Assembly (NCBI RefSeq): GCF_011806565.1 | Contig: NZ_JAATOP010000002.1 | Coordinates: 394,515 to 458,514 of the forward strand | DNA length: 64,000 nucleotides | Source of the DNA: Marivivens donghaensis | GTDB lineage: Bacteria; Pseudomonadota; Alphaproteobacteria; Rhodobacterales; Rhodobacteraceae | Direction of reading: 5' to 3' | Shown: piece by piece, positions 19,975 to 28,184 of the stretch | Layout: each line of letters starts with the position of its first letter | Numbering within the stretch: position 1 is the first letter of the stretch | Made by a program: the position numbers and the translations under genes | The notes under the pieces: model-generated | The model's input: the letters and a program-made list of their open reading frames with translations, nothing else | What the model was told of the DNA's origin: nothing | The model's database searches: none

Positions 19975-20587
19975 ATGACCTTGGCGATTGAAACCGCTAA
20001 CTACTCGGACAGGCTCGATAAAATCGCGCCTCACGGCTACTTTTACGGATTGCATATCCGGGCCGCGATGCCGCTGTTTTCGGCGCAGACGTTCCCAAGG
20101 GCATGGATGGATCACTATGTCGAGGAGGCCTATGCGCTCCGTGATCCGATCATTGCTTGGGGGGCTTGATCGGGTTGGAACTGCCAGATGGAGCGAAATA
20201 ACCATCCCGGACCCGTTCGATATTCTTGGACAGGCTCGCGCATACGGGATGAACTGCGGATTGGCCGTATCGTGCGGTACGCTGAAATCCAGAACGATCG
20301 CAACTGCCACGCGACCGGATCGCGAATTCACAGAATGTGAAATTGCCGAATTTGCGCATGTCATCGAGGCGATGCATGCCGACTTTTGCCCCCCGCTGTC
20401 CTTGACGGACGCACAATCACAAGCCCTGCGGCGGATCGCCGAGGGGGATCGTCACGCGGCAGCCGCCGCGAAGCTCGGTATCTCAGAAAGCGCCTTCAAG
20501 GCGCGCCTGTCGGACGCCCGTTCGAGCATGCACGCCCGGACAACAGTGGAGGCTATCCAAAAAGCAAGGAGCTACCGTCTGCTTTGA
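19975..20587 (+). pseudogene. LuxR-family quorum-sensing regulator with frameshift at a G6 run
   Basis: The first frame (from ATG 19975) gives the N-terminal autoinducer-binding part ...GYFYGLHIRAAMPL...RDPIIAWG and stops at 20167-20169. The +1 frame continues seamlessly GLDRVGTARWSEITI... and a C-terminal helix-turn-helix (LTDAQSQALRRIAEG...KLGISESAFKARL) to 20587. The junction is a run of six G (20159-20164); five G would restore one frame of about 203 residues. The DPI..WG LDRVGTARWSE continuity is what LuxR domains show, so the shift is real in this sequence. It could be a null mutation, phase variation, or a homopolymer error. The gene lies directly upstream of luxI. Confidence 0.8.
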
Positions 20588-20641
20588 CGCCTTCTCGGAC
20601 CGGCGCGGGGGAATAACCCTAAAAAACGCTGGAGGCTACAC

Positions 20642-21232
20642 ATGCAAAGCACGGTTCTCTCATTCGCCAATATGCACCATCACGGCGAGCTTTTTGCCAA
20701 CGTCCTGCGCGCGCGCAGGGACTCTTTTATTCTCAAGCGGTCGTGGGACCTGCCAGAGACAATGGGCATGGAATACGATCAATATGACACGCCTGCATCG
20801 CGCTACGTAGCGGTTCACGATGACACCGGCCGCGTGCTGGCAGGCGCGCGTCTTACGCCGACAACGGCACGTTGTGGCATCTACTCCTACATGGTTCGCG
20901 ACGCACAGAACGGGCTGCTGGATTCGATCCCGCAGGATTTGCTCTATGACGATGCACCTGTGGACGAGAGTGTCTGGGAAGTGACCCGCGGTTTCATCGG
21001 GGATGATGTCCCGACCAACGTGCGCTTGCGGGTTCGTCTGTTGCTGACCGGCCAGATCGTCAAGGCGGGCCGCGAGCTCTGTGCGAGCCGGATGGTTGCA
21101 CTGCTGCCGTCGAACTGGACCCGCTGGTCGAAGCGCGCGGCGCTGGATCTGTCGCCTGCTGGCCGCGTGATGAACATGGGCGGGATCGAGTATCAGGCCG
21201 TATGGTTCAACCTTGCGGACAAGCTGCACTGA
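20642..21232 (+). CDS. LuxI-family acyl-homoserine lactone synthase
   Basis: Makes an N-acyl-homoserine lactone signal from S-adenosylmethionine and an acyl donor in the cytoplasm. The 196-residue product shows the invariant pattern of the family: R-R-DSF around residue 26, W35, GMEYDQYDTP (acidic triad), GARLTPT with its Arg, and VWEVTRGF with the Glu/Arg pair. GGAGG precedes the ATG. It follows the luxR relative by 54 bases and is probably co-regulated. The acyl chain cannot be predicted. The downstream 17-bp hairpin probably terminates its mRNA. Confidence 0.88.
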   Translation: MQSTVLSFANMHHHGELFANVLRARRDSFILKRSWDLPETMGMEYDQYDTPASRYVAVHDDTGRVLAGARLTPTTARCGIYSYMVRDAQNGLLDSIPQDLLYDDAPVDESVWEVTRGFIGDDVPTNVRLRVRLLLTGQIVKAGRELCASRMVALLPSNWTRWSKRAALDLSPAGRVMNMGGIEYQAVWFNLADKLH

Positions 21233-21240
21233 GTGATTGC

Positions 21241-21283
21241 AAAGATCGGACATGAGCCTAAGTTGCGCTCATGTCCGATCTTT
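21241..21283 (+). repeat. perfect 17-bp inverted repeat enclosing the rarA start codon
   Basis: AAAGATCGGACATGAGC (21241-21257) is exactly complementary to GCTCATGTCCGATCTTT (21267-21283), with a 9-base spacer. It begins 8 bases after the luxI stop and ends in T residues, so it can terminate luxI transcription. Its right arm holds the ATG of rarA (21271-21273) and the first codons. Confidence 0.85.
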
Positions 21284-22587
21284 TCGAAACGCCCTCGGCG
21301 ACGCCCTCCAACGCCCCGCATCCGCTTGCCGACCGCCTTCGTCCCAAGACGCTGGCAGAGGTTATCGGCCAGAAGCAGGTTATCGGTGAGGACGGCCCGC
21401 TCGGCGTCATGCTCGAATCGGGGTCTCTATCGTCGCTGATCCTCTGGGGGCCACCGGGGGTTGGTAAGACCACGATTGCGCGTCTGCTGGCGCGCGAGAC
21501 GGACCTTCACTTCGAACAGATCAGCGCGATTTTCAGCGGCGTGCCGGAGCTTCGCAAAGTGTTCGAAGCGGCCAAGATCAGGCGCGGCAACGGGCGAGGG
21601 ACCCTGTTGTTTGTCGACGAGATCCACCGTTTCAACAAAGCGCAGCAGGACAGTTTCCTGCCGCATATGGAGGACGGCACCATTGTCCTCGTCGGCGCCA
21701 CGACCGAGAACCCGTCCTTTGAGCTCAACGCCGCTATCCTGAGCCGTTCTCAGGTTCTGGTTCTGACGCGTCTCGACGATGACGAACTGGATGCACTGGC
21801 GACACGCGCCGAAAAAGAGATCGGGCGCGACCTGCCGCTGGAGCCTTCTGCCCGAACTGCTTTGCTGTCGATGGCGGATGGGGACGGGCGCACGCTGGTC
21901 AATCTGATCGAGCAGGTGTCGGCTTGGAAGGTCACCACTCCGCTCGGCGTCGAGCAGCTCACGACCCGCCTGATGCGCCGCGCTGCGAAGTACGACAAGT
22001 CGGGCGACGAACACTATAACCTCATATCCGCACTACATAAATCCGTGCGCGGGTCCGATCCCGATGCCGCGCTTTACTGGTTTTCGCGGATGCTCGAAGG
22101 CGGTGAGGACCCGCGCTACCTCGCGCGGCGCATCCTGCGTATGTCGGTCGAGGATATCGCGCTCGCCGATCCGCAGGCGCAGACGGTCTGCCTCCATGCG
22201 TGGGAAACTTACGAACGCCTCGGCAGTCCCGAAGGCGAGCTCGCGCTGGCGCAGGCGGTGATCTACCTCGCGCTCGCCCCCAAGACCAATGCGGGCTACG
22301 TGGCTTACAAAGCGTCCCGCGATGCCGCTCGCAAGTCGGGCAGCGAGCCGCCGCCCAAACATATTCTCAACGCGCCGACAAAGATGATGAAGGAACAGGG
22401 CTACGGCGCGGGATACGCCTACGATCACGATGCCGAAGACGGGTTTTCGGGTCAGGACTATTTCCCCGACCGCATGCAGCGCCCGACGTTCTACGCTCCG
22501 GTCGAACGCGGATTTGAGCGAGAGCTGAAAAAACGGGTAGAGTATTTCGCGGGGCTCCGGTCCAAGCGAAACAGTCCCCGCGATTGA
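21271..22587 (+). CDS. rarA: replication-associated recombination protein A (RarA/MgsA, AAA+ ATPase)
   Basis: RarA is a clamp-loader-like AAA+ ATPase that acts at stalled replication forks. The 438-residue protein has Walker A GPPGVGKTT near residues 55-63, Walker B LLFVDEIHRFNKAQQDSFLPHME, sensor 1 GATTENPSFELN and sensor 2, followed by the C-terminal tetramerisation region (APKTNAGYVAYKASRDAARKSG). The N-terminus PLADRLRPKTLAEVIGQ is conserved, which supports the ATG at 21271. No Shine-Dalgarno is visible and this ATG lies in the arm of a 17-bp inverted repeat. Confidence 0.93.
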   Translation: MSDLFETPSATPSNAPHPLADRLRPKTLAEVIGQKQVIGEDGPLGVMLESGSLSSLILWGPPGVGKTTIARLLARETDLHFEQISAIFSGVPELRKVFEAAKIRRGNGRGTLLFVDEIHRFNKAQQDSFLPHMEDGTIVLVGATTENPSFELNAAILSRSQVLVLTRLDDDELDALATRAEKEIGRDLPLEPSARTALLSMADGDGRTLVNLIEQVSAWKVTTPLGVEQLTTRLMRRAAKYDKSGDEHYNLISALHKSVRGSDPDAALYWFSRMLEGGEDPRYLARRILRMSVEDIALADPQAQTVCLHAWETYERLGSPEGELALAQAVIYLALAPKTNAGYVAYKASRDAARKSGSEPPPKHILNAPTKMMKEQGYGAGYAYDHDAEDGFSGQDYFPDRMQRPTFYAPVERGFERELKKRVEYFAGLRSKRNSPRD

Positions 22588-22618
22588 CACTCCGGCCCCA
22601 AAGGGTCAAGGAACGCTG

Positions 22619-22996
22619 ATGATTTGGAATACTCTCATAGTGGCCCTCGGAGGGGGGATCGGTGCTGCGGGGCGTTATCTGACGAATGTCGGCGTAATGC
22701 GTCTGGTCGGTCCGGGCTTCCCCTTCGGCACGGTGACGGTCAACGTCGCCGGCTCGTTCCTGATGGGCCTATTGGTGATCCTGCTCGCGGAAAAGGGCGG
22801 CAACAAGTACGCGCCGTTTCTGATGACGGGGGTGCTCGGCGGTTTCACGACCTTCTCGGCATTCTCGCTCGATGCGGTCGCCCTCTATGAGCGCAACGAA
22901 ATATTACTGGCGGGCGTCTACGTGCTGGGCACGGTCATCGTCGGTATTGCAGCTTTGGTCGCCGGCATGGCGATCGGACGGATGGTGCTATCATGA
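22619..22996 (+). CDS. crcB: fluoride exporter CrcB (Fluc)
   Basis: A small inner-membrane channel that exports fluoride as a dual-topology dimer. The 125-residue product has four membrane segments and the family motifs GGGIGAAGRYL near the start, FPFGTVTVNVAGSFLMG and TGVLGGFTTFSAFSLD with the conserved Phe/Thr track. The stop overlaps the next ATG by 4 bases (ATGA), so it is translated together with the rluC-like gene. No fluoride riboswitch was recognised in front of it. Confidence 0.92.
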   Translation: MIWNTLIVALGGGIGAAGRYLTNVGVMRLVGPGFPFGTVTVNVAGSFLMGLLVILLAEKGGNKYAPFLMTGVLGGFTTFSAFSLDAVALYERNEILLAGVYVLGTVIVGIAALVAGMAIGRMVLS

Positions 22997-24051
22997 GCGG
23001 TGTTCAGACCCGTACGATTACACACGACGATGCCGAAATGCGGATCGACCGCTGGCTTCGCAAGGAATTCCCGCACCTCACTCAGGGCCGCATCGAAAAG
23101 ATGTGCCGCAAAGGTGAGCTGCGCGTCGATGGGGGCCGCGTGAAGCCGAACGCGCGCCTCGAATACGGACAGAAGGTGCGCATCCCGCCGCTGAGCGAGG
23201 CTGATAGCCAGCCTGCGCCGGTGACGCTCCGCAAGATCAATAAGTCCGACACCAAGATGATTCAGGACTGTGTTCTCTGGAAAGACGAGCACATCATCGC
23301 GCTGAACAAGCCGCCGGGACTGCCGTCGCAGGGTGGCTCGGGGCAGGGCGAACGTCACGTCGACGGTTTGGCCGAGGCGCTGAAGTTCGGCTACAAGGAA
23401 AAACCCAAGCTGGTGCACCGCCTCGATAAGGACACCTCGGGCCTTCTGCTGCTCGCGCGCACCCCGCGCGTTGCCCGTGCGCTGAGCGAAGCGCTGCGTC
23501 ACCGCAATGTGCGCAAGATCTACTGGGCCGCCGTCGCTGGTCAGCCGTCGCCCAAGGCCGGTTCGATCAAATACGGCCTGCTCAAGGCGCCCGGTCGCGG
23601 TCAGCGCGGCGAAGGCGAAAAAATGCAGTGTATCCACCCGCGCGACGTTGCGACCACCGAAGGCGCCAAACGTTCGCACACCGACTACGCCATTCAGGAC
23701 ACTGCGGGCACCCGTATGACTTGGGTCGCGCTGGTGCCGATCACGGGCCGGACGCACCAGCTGCGCGCCCACATGGCTGAAATTGGCCATCCGATCGTCG
23801 GTGATGGCAAATACGGCGGCTCGTCGTCCGAGAATGCGGGCGATGGTTGGGGTGCCGGCGTCGGCGGAGAGATCAGCCGCAAGCTGCACCTCCACGCTCG
23901 TACGCTCATCATCGAGCATCCGATCACCAAAGAGATGATCACGCTTCAGGCGCCGCTGCCTGAGCATATGCAACGCACTTGGGACTATGTCGGCTGGAAC
24001 GTGGACCACGCGCCGCTCGACCCGTTCAATATGGACGATGACCGATCTTAA
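22993..24051 (+). CDS. rluC: RluA/RluC-family 23S rRNA pseudouridine synthase
   Basis: Converts specific uridines in 23S rRNA to pseudouridine. The 352-residue protein has an N-terminal S4 RNA-binding domain (MRIDRWLRKEFPHLTQGRIEKMCRKGELRVDGGRVK, about residues 15-60) and the catalytic domain with the signature LVHRLDKDTSGLLLLARTPRVARALSEALRHRNVRKIYWA. The Asp in HRLDKDTSG is the nucleophile, and the GRTHQLRAHMAEIGHPIVGDGKYGG motif follows. The S4 domain fits RluC or RluD; RluC is my best guess. It overlaps crcB by 4 bases and the next gene by 14. Confidence 0.85.
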   Translation: MSGVQTRTITHDDAEMRIDRWLRKEFPHLTQGRIEKMCRKGELRVDGGRVKPNARLEYGQKVRIPPLSEADSQPAPVTLRKINKSDTKMIQDCVLWKDEHIIALNKPPGLPSQGGSGQGERHVDGLAEALKFGYKEKPKLVHRLDKDTSGLLLLARTPRVARALSEALRHRNVRKIYWAAVAGQPSPKAGSIKYGLLKAPGRGQRGEGEKMQCIHPRDVATTEGAKRSHTDYAIQDTAGTRMTWVALVPITGRTHQLRAHMAEIGHPIVGDGKYGGSSSENAGDGWGAGVGGEISRKLHLHARTLIIEHPITKEMITLQAPLPEHMQRTWDYVGWNVDHAPLDPFNMDDDRS

Positions 24052-24709
24052 GCTGGTAATCTTCGATGTGGACGGCACGCTGGTCGATAGCCAAGGGCTG
24101 ATCGTGGCGTCCATGACGGCTGCGTTCGAGCAGATCGGCATGACCGCGCCTAGCCGCGATGCCATCAAGTCCATTGTGGGCCTGTCGCTCGAAGAGGGCA
24201 TGGCGGTTCTGGTGCCAGAAGTTGATGCTGGCGAGCATATCCGTCTGGCCGAAGCCTACCGCCGCGCCTACTTCGAGCAGCGCGAGGCGCGCGGTTCTGT
24301 CGCCACGAGCCCGTTTTACGATGGCGCGCGAGAGGTACTCGATCTGCTCCGCGCCGATGACTGGACGCTTCTGGCGATTGCTACCGGCAAATCGAAGCGC
24401 GGCGTCGACAAGCTGATCGAAGGGCACGGGCTGGAGGGATACTTCGCCTCCGCTCAGTGCTCCGATTTCCATCCGTCCAAACCTCACCCGTCCATGATCC
24501 ACGCGGCGCTTCGCGAAACGGGCGTGGATTCGGCAAACGCGGTGATGGTGGGCGATACGACATTCGATATGGATATGGCGAAGGCCGCAGGCGTAAAGGC
24601 GATCGGCGTATCGTGGGGCTACCACGATGTAGCCGAACTGAACGCTGACGTGATCATCAACAGCTTTGCAGAGTTGCCCGCCGCCATCCAAAACCTTCTG
24701 GGAGACTGA
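24038..24709 (+). CDS. HAD-IA family phosphatase (phosphoglycolate phosphatase-like)
   Basis: A 223-residue soluble HAD hydrolase. Motif I is FDVDGTLVDS near residues 8-17 (nucleophile Asp), motif II AIATGK, motif III KPHPSM and motif IV MVGDTTFDMDMAKAAG. The helical cap between motifs I and II is that of subfamily IA. The substrate is not determinable from sequence. The start at 24038 gives the conserved N-terminus and overlaps the rluC-like gene by 14 bases; it is followed 2 bases later by the ATP12 gene, forming a four-gene run with crcB. Confidence 0.85.
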   Translation: MTDLKLVIFDVDGTLVDSQGLIVASMTAAFEQIGMTAPSRDAIKSIVGLSLEEGMAVLVPEVDAGEHIRLAEAYRRAYFEQREARGSVATSPFYDGAREVLDLLRADDWTLLAIATGKSKRGVDKLIEGHGLEGYFASAQCSDFHPSKPHPSMIHAALRETGVDSANAVMVGDTTFDMDMAKAAGVKAIGVSWGYHDVAELNADVIINSFAELPAAIQNLLGD

Positions 24710-24711
24710 CC

Positions 24712-25419
24712 ATGTGGAAAGCCAAGCGTTTCTGGAAAGAGGCCACCGTTGCCGAGGTTGAAGGCGGTTGGACCGTGCAGCTTGACGGTCGTCCGGTAAA
24801 GACGCCCGCAAAAACGCTGCTCGTCGTTCCGACCCGTGAACTGGCCGAAGCTGTCGCGGCAGAGTGGGACGCCCAAGAAGGCGAGATCGACCCGAACCAG
24901 ATGCCCTACACCCGCGCCGCCAACTCGGCGCTGGACAAGGTCACCGTCCAGTTTGACGAAGTGGCCGACATGCTGGCCGCCTATGGTGGCAGCGATCTGC
25001 TCTGCTACCGTGCCGACAGCCCCGAGGGGCTCTGCGCGCGTCAGGCGTCAGGCTGGGACCCGATTCTTGACTGGCTTCACAGCACCCACGGTGTGCGTCT
25101 GAACAAGATCGCCGGCGTGATGCCGGTGGCGCAGGACGAGGCTGGACAGGTCACGCTGCGCGAGCGCGTTGGCAAGCTCAGCGCCTTCGAAATGGCAGGT
25201 TTCCACGATCTTGTGACGATTTCCGGCTCGTTTGCGCTCGCTCTCGCGGTCATCGAAAACCGCCTCCAGCCCGAAGAGGCGTGGGAGCTTTCTCGCATCG
25301 ACGAGAACTGGCAGATCGAGCAGTGGGGCGCCGATGAAGAGGCGACCGAGCTGGCCGAATACAAAAAGGCCGCCTTCCTCCTCGCGGCCGATCTTTATGC
25401 GAAAGCATATGTCGCCTAA
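24712..25419 (+). CDS. ATP12 family F1-ATPase assembly chaperone
   Basis: A 235-residue protein of the ATP12 family, known in mitochondria to bind the F1 alpha subunit during ATP synthase assembly and conserved in alphaproteobacteria. Visible family elements are KRFWKEATVAEVEGGWTVQLDGRPVKTPAKTLLVVPTRELAEAVAAEW, MPYTRAANSALDKV, GGSDLLCYRADSPEGLCARQASGWDPIL and the C-terminal AEYKKAAFLLAADL. It follows the HAD gene by 2 bases. The exact role in bacteria is inferred from the family. Confidence 0.9.
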   Translation: MWKAKRFWKEATVAEVEGGWTVQLDGRPVKTPAKTLLVVPTRELAEAVAAEWDAQEGEIDPNQMPYTRAANSALDKVTVQFDEVADMLAAYGGSDLLCYRADSPEGLCARQASGWDPILDWLHSTHGVRLNKIAGVMPVAQDEAGQVTLRERVGKLSAFEMAGFHDLVTISGSFALALAVIENRLQPEEAWELSRIDENWQIEQWGADEEATELAEYKKAAFLLAADLYAKAYVA

Positions 25420-25627
25420 CCGACAGGACAAAAGTTAATCACGCGATGAAATTTTGTTCGTTTGACCTGTGTCCTCATGTGACTCGGGGGCATGGGCCTC
25501 TTGACCTCTAGGCCGCTTTTCGCTCAGTCTACAGCATCGCGTCGGGGCACACCGGCGTGCGCGGTTCCCAATCCGCGGACCAAACTAACAACTGGCTCAA
25601 ATGCCAGAAACTCAGGAAGAGGTTAAA

Positions 25628-26647
25628 ATGAAGAAATCCGTACTGCTCGGCGCAGTTGCCGTCGCGGGTCTTACCGCTGCCGCTGCATCGGCCGCCACTC
25701 TGGACGATGTCAAAGCACGCGGCTCGCTGAACTGCGGCGTCTCGTCCGGTCTGACCGGTTTCTCGGAGCCCGACGCGAACGGCGTATGGCAGGGTTTTGA
25801 CGTGGCTGTCTGCCGCGCAATCGGTGCCGCTGTTCTCGAAGATCCGACCGCTGTAGAATTCGTACCGCTCACCACTCAGGTTCGTTTCACTGCTCTGTCC
25901 TCGGGCGAAATCGACATCCTGTCGCGTAACACCACCTGGACCTTCTCGCGTGATACCGACCTGAACCTGAACTTCATCGGCGTAAACTACTACGACGGTC
26001 AGGGCTTCATGGTTCCCAAAGAGCTCGGCGTTACCTCGGCTAAGGACCTCGACGGTGCAACCGTTTGTATCCAGACCGGTACCACCACCGAACTGAACCT
26101 CGCTGACTTCTTCCGCTCGAACAACATCAACTACGAGCCGGTTCCGATCGAAACCAACGCAGAAGCTCAGCAGCAGTACCTCGCTGGCGCTTGCGACGTT
26201 TACACCACCGACGCATCGGGCCTCGCAGCGACCCGCGCAACCTTCGAAGATCCGTCGGCACACGTCATTCTGCCGGAAATCATTTCGAAAGAGCCGCTCG
26301 GCCCGGTCGTTCGTCACGGCGACGACAACTGGATGGACATCGCTCGTTGGACCCTCAACGCTCTGATCGCTGCTGAAGAACTCGGCGTGACCTCGGCTAA
26401 CGTTGAAGAGCTGGCAGCTGCACCGACCAACAACCCGGAAATCAACCGTCTGCTCGGCACCGAAGGTGACCTCGGCGCCATGATCGGCCTCGACAAGCAG
26501 TGGGCTGTCCGCGCTATCGCAGCCGGCGGCAACTACGGTGAGATCTTCGAGCGCAACATCGGCGAGTCGACCCCGATCGGTCTGGCCCGCGGCCTGAACG
26601 CACAGTGGACCGAAGGCGGTCTGATGTACGCACCGCCGTTCCGCTAA
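25628..26647 (+). CDS. bztA: amino-acid ABC transporter substrate-binding protein (BztA/AapJ-like)
   Basis: A periplasmic binding protein, probably for glutamate, glutamine, aspartate and asparagine as in Rhodobacter capsulatus BztA. The 339-residue product has a signal peptide MKKSVLLGAVAVAGLTAAAASA, then TLDDVKARGSLNCGVSSGLTGFSEPDANGVWQGFDVAVCRAIGAAVL and the SRNTTWTFSRDT segment of this subfamily. The ATG at 25628 is preceded by AGGAAGAGG and places the signal peptide at the terminus. It leads the bztABCD operon, with a hairpin after it that would favour excess binding protein. Confidence 0.92.
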   Translation: MKKSVLLGAVAVAGLTAAAASAATLDDVKARGSLNCGVSSGLTGFSEPDANGVWQGFDVAVCRAIGAAVLEDPTAVEFVPLTTQVRFTALSSGEIDILSRNTTWTFSRDTDLNLNFIGVNYYDGQGFMVPKELGVTSAKDLDGATVCIQTGTTTELNLADFFRSNNINYEPVPIETNAEAQQQYLAGACDVYTTDASGLAATRATFEDPSAHVILPEIISKEPLGPVVRHGDDNWMDIARWTLNALIAAEELGVTSANVEELAAAPTNNPEINRLLGTEGDLGAMIGLDKQWAVRAIAAGGNYGEIFERNIGESTPIGLARGLNAQWTEGGLMYAPPFR

Positions 26648-26663
26648 GAACGGCTCACAGGAT

Positions 26664-26690
26664 AGGGCGCGGCAATGGCCGCGCCCTTTT
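26664..26690 (+). terminator. terminator/attenuator between bztA and bztB
   Basis: GGGCGCGG (26665-26672) pairs with CCGCGCCC (26679-26686), followed by TTTT. Its place after the binding-protein gene suggests partial termination that lets bztA mRNA exceed bztBCD mRNA, a common arrangement in ABC importer operons. Confidence 0.7.
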
Positions 26691-26773
26691 CCTAAGTAAA
26701 CCAAGAACAAGCCCCCCACGTCATAATCAAAGAGCATAAGCCAAGGCGTGGAAAGGGAGCCGGGGAGAAATGG

Positions 26774-28183
26774 ATGACGACCCAATCGGACCCGCCGAAG
26801 CGTAATGGCTTTCGGCTTTCTCAGCTAATTTACGACACCCGCTATCGCTCGATCACCCTGCAGGTCATTGCGCTGCTTCTGATCGGTGGGGGCCTATTCT
26901 GGCTCTACAGCAACACCGTGACCAACCTCGCAGCACAGGGTAAGGACTTCCGTCTCGACTTCCTGTGGAAGCGCGCAGGTTACGACATTAACCAGCAGCT
27001 CATTCCGTATACCTCGAACGACACGCACATCCGTGCGGCGGCCGTCGGTATGTTCAATACCCTGCTCGTCGCCCTGCTTGGCTGCGTATTCGCGACGATT
27101 CTCGGTATTGTTTTCGGCGTTCTGCGCCTGTCGAAGAACTTTATGGCTTCGCGACTTGCTGCCGTATACGTCGAAGGTTTCCGCAACGTTCCGCTCCTCC
27201 TCTGGATCGTGGCGATCTTCGCTATCGTGACCGAAGCCACCCACCAGCCGCGTGACTTCAAAACCGGCGATGCGTCGATGCTCTTCAACGAGTCCGTCGC
27301 GATCACCAACCGCGGTACGTTTATTCCGAGCCCGATCTTCGGCGCTGGCTGGGAACTGCTCGCTATCGTGGCGGTTCTGGCCATTGGCGCGGCGATTTGG
27401 CTTCGCAAGTGGTCGATCAAGCGTCAGGCTGCAACGGGCGAATCTCCAATGCCGATCTGGCTGGGAATCGTGCTCGTGATTGCCGCTATCCTGCTGGTTT
27501 ACAGCCTTCAGGCCGGTCTGATGTTCGCGCTGCTGAGCATCATCAAAGTGGCGATCATCGTCGCTATTGCCGTCATCGGCTACCGCGTTGCAAAGACGTT
27601 CGTGCCGAATGTGCTGGCCGCTCTGATTGCCGCCGCTCTGATCATCCTCTGGCAGTATTTCATTGCCGGTCCGTTCTGGGGCATGTTCGGCTTCCAGCCT
27701 GCGTTCGATCCGTCGGTCACCTTCGATTACCCCGAACTCGGTGGTTTCAACTTCTCGGGTGGTCTCCAGATCCGTAACTCGCTGATCGCTCTTCTGCTGG
27801 CGCTGTCGCTCTACACCGGCGCATTCATTGCAGAGATCGTGCGTGCGGGTATCCTCTCGGTCTCCAAGGGCCAGAGCGAAGCCGCTTTCGCACTCGGTCT
27901 GCGCGCCAACCGGACCATGAGCCTCGTGATCCTGCCGCAAGCGATGCGCGTGATCATTCCCCCGCTTATTTCGCAGTTCCTGAACCTGACCAAGAACTCC
28001 TCGCTGGCTATCGCCATCGGTTACATGGACATCCGCAGTACTCTCGGCGGTATCACCGTGAACCAGACGGGCCGCGAGCTCGAAGGCATTCTGCTGACGG
28101 GTATGTTCTACCTCATCCTGAGCCTTCTGATTTCGGCCGGTATGAACTGGTTCAACAACAGCGTAAAACTGAAGGAGCGCTAA
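26774..28183 (+). CDS. bztB: amino-acid ABC transporter permease BztB
   Basis: An inner-membrane permease subunit of the Bzt importer. The 469-residue protein is longer than simple HisM-type permeases and has about eight membrane segments. The permease core motif EIVRAGILSVSKGQSEAAFALGLRANRTMSLVILPQAMRVIIPPLISQFLNLTKNSSLA lies near residues 350-410 (EAA loop). AATCAGG-type binding context is weak; GGGAG lies upstream of the ATG at 26774. It is one base from bztC, so the two permeases are translated together. Confidence 0.9.
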   Translation: MTTQSDPPKRNGFRLSQLIYDTRYRSITLQVIALLLIGGGLFWLYSNTVTNLAAQGKDFRLDFLWKRAGYDINQQLIPYTSNDTHIRAAAVGMFNTLLVALLGCVFATILGIVFGVLRLSKNFMASRLAAVYVEGFRNVPLLLWIVAIFAIVTEATHQPRDFKTGDASMLFNESVAITNRGTFIPSPIFGAGWELLAIVAVLAIGAAIWLRKWSIKRQAATGESPMPIWLGIVLVIAAILLVYSLQAGLMFALLSIIKVAIIVAIAVIGYRVAKTFVPNVLAALIAAALIILWQYFIAGPFWGMFGFQPAFDPSVTFDYPELGGFNFSGGLQIRNSLIALLLALSLYTGAFIAEIVRAGILSVSKGQSEAAFALGLRANRTMSLVILPQAMRVIIPPLISQFLNLTKNSSLAIAIGYMDIRSTLGGITVNQTGRELEGILLTGMFYLILSLLISAGMNWFNNSVKLKER

Positions 28184-28184
28184 G

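Noticed and set aside
21271..21283. Moving the rarA start downstream of the inverted repeat
   Set aside because: The next in-frame ATG lies well inside the conserved PLADRLRP..EVIGQ region's downstream part and would remove conserved sequence, so the start inside the repeat is kept.
25440..25627. Sigma-54 promoter or riboswitch before bztA
   Set aside because: Small inverted repeats such as CGCGG/CCGCG are present, but no GG-N10-GC element and no known riboswitch core could be fitted.
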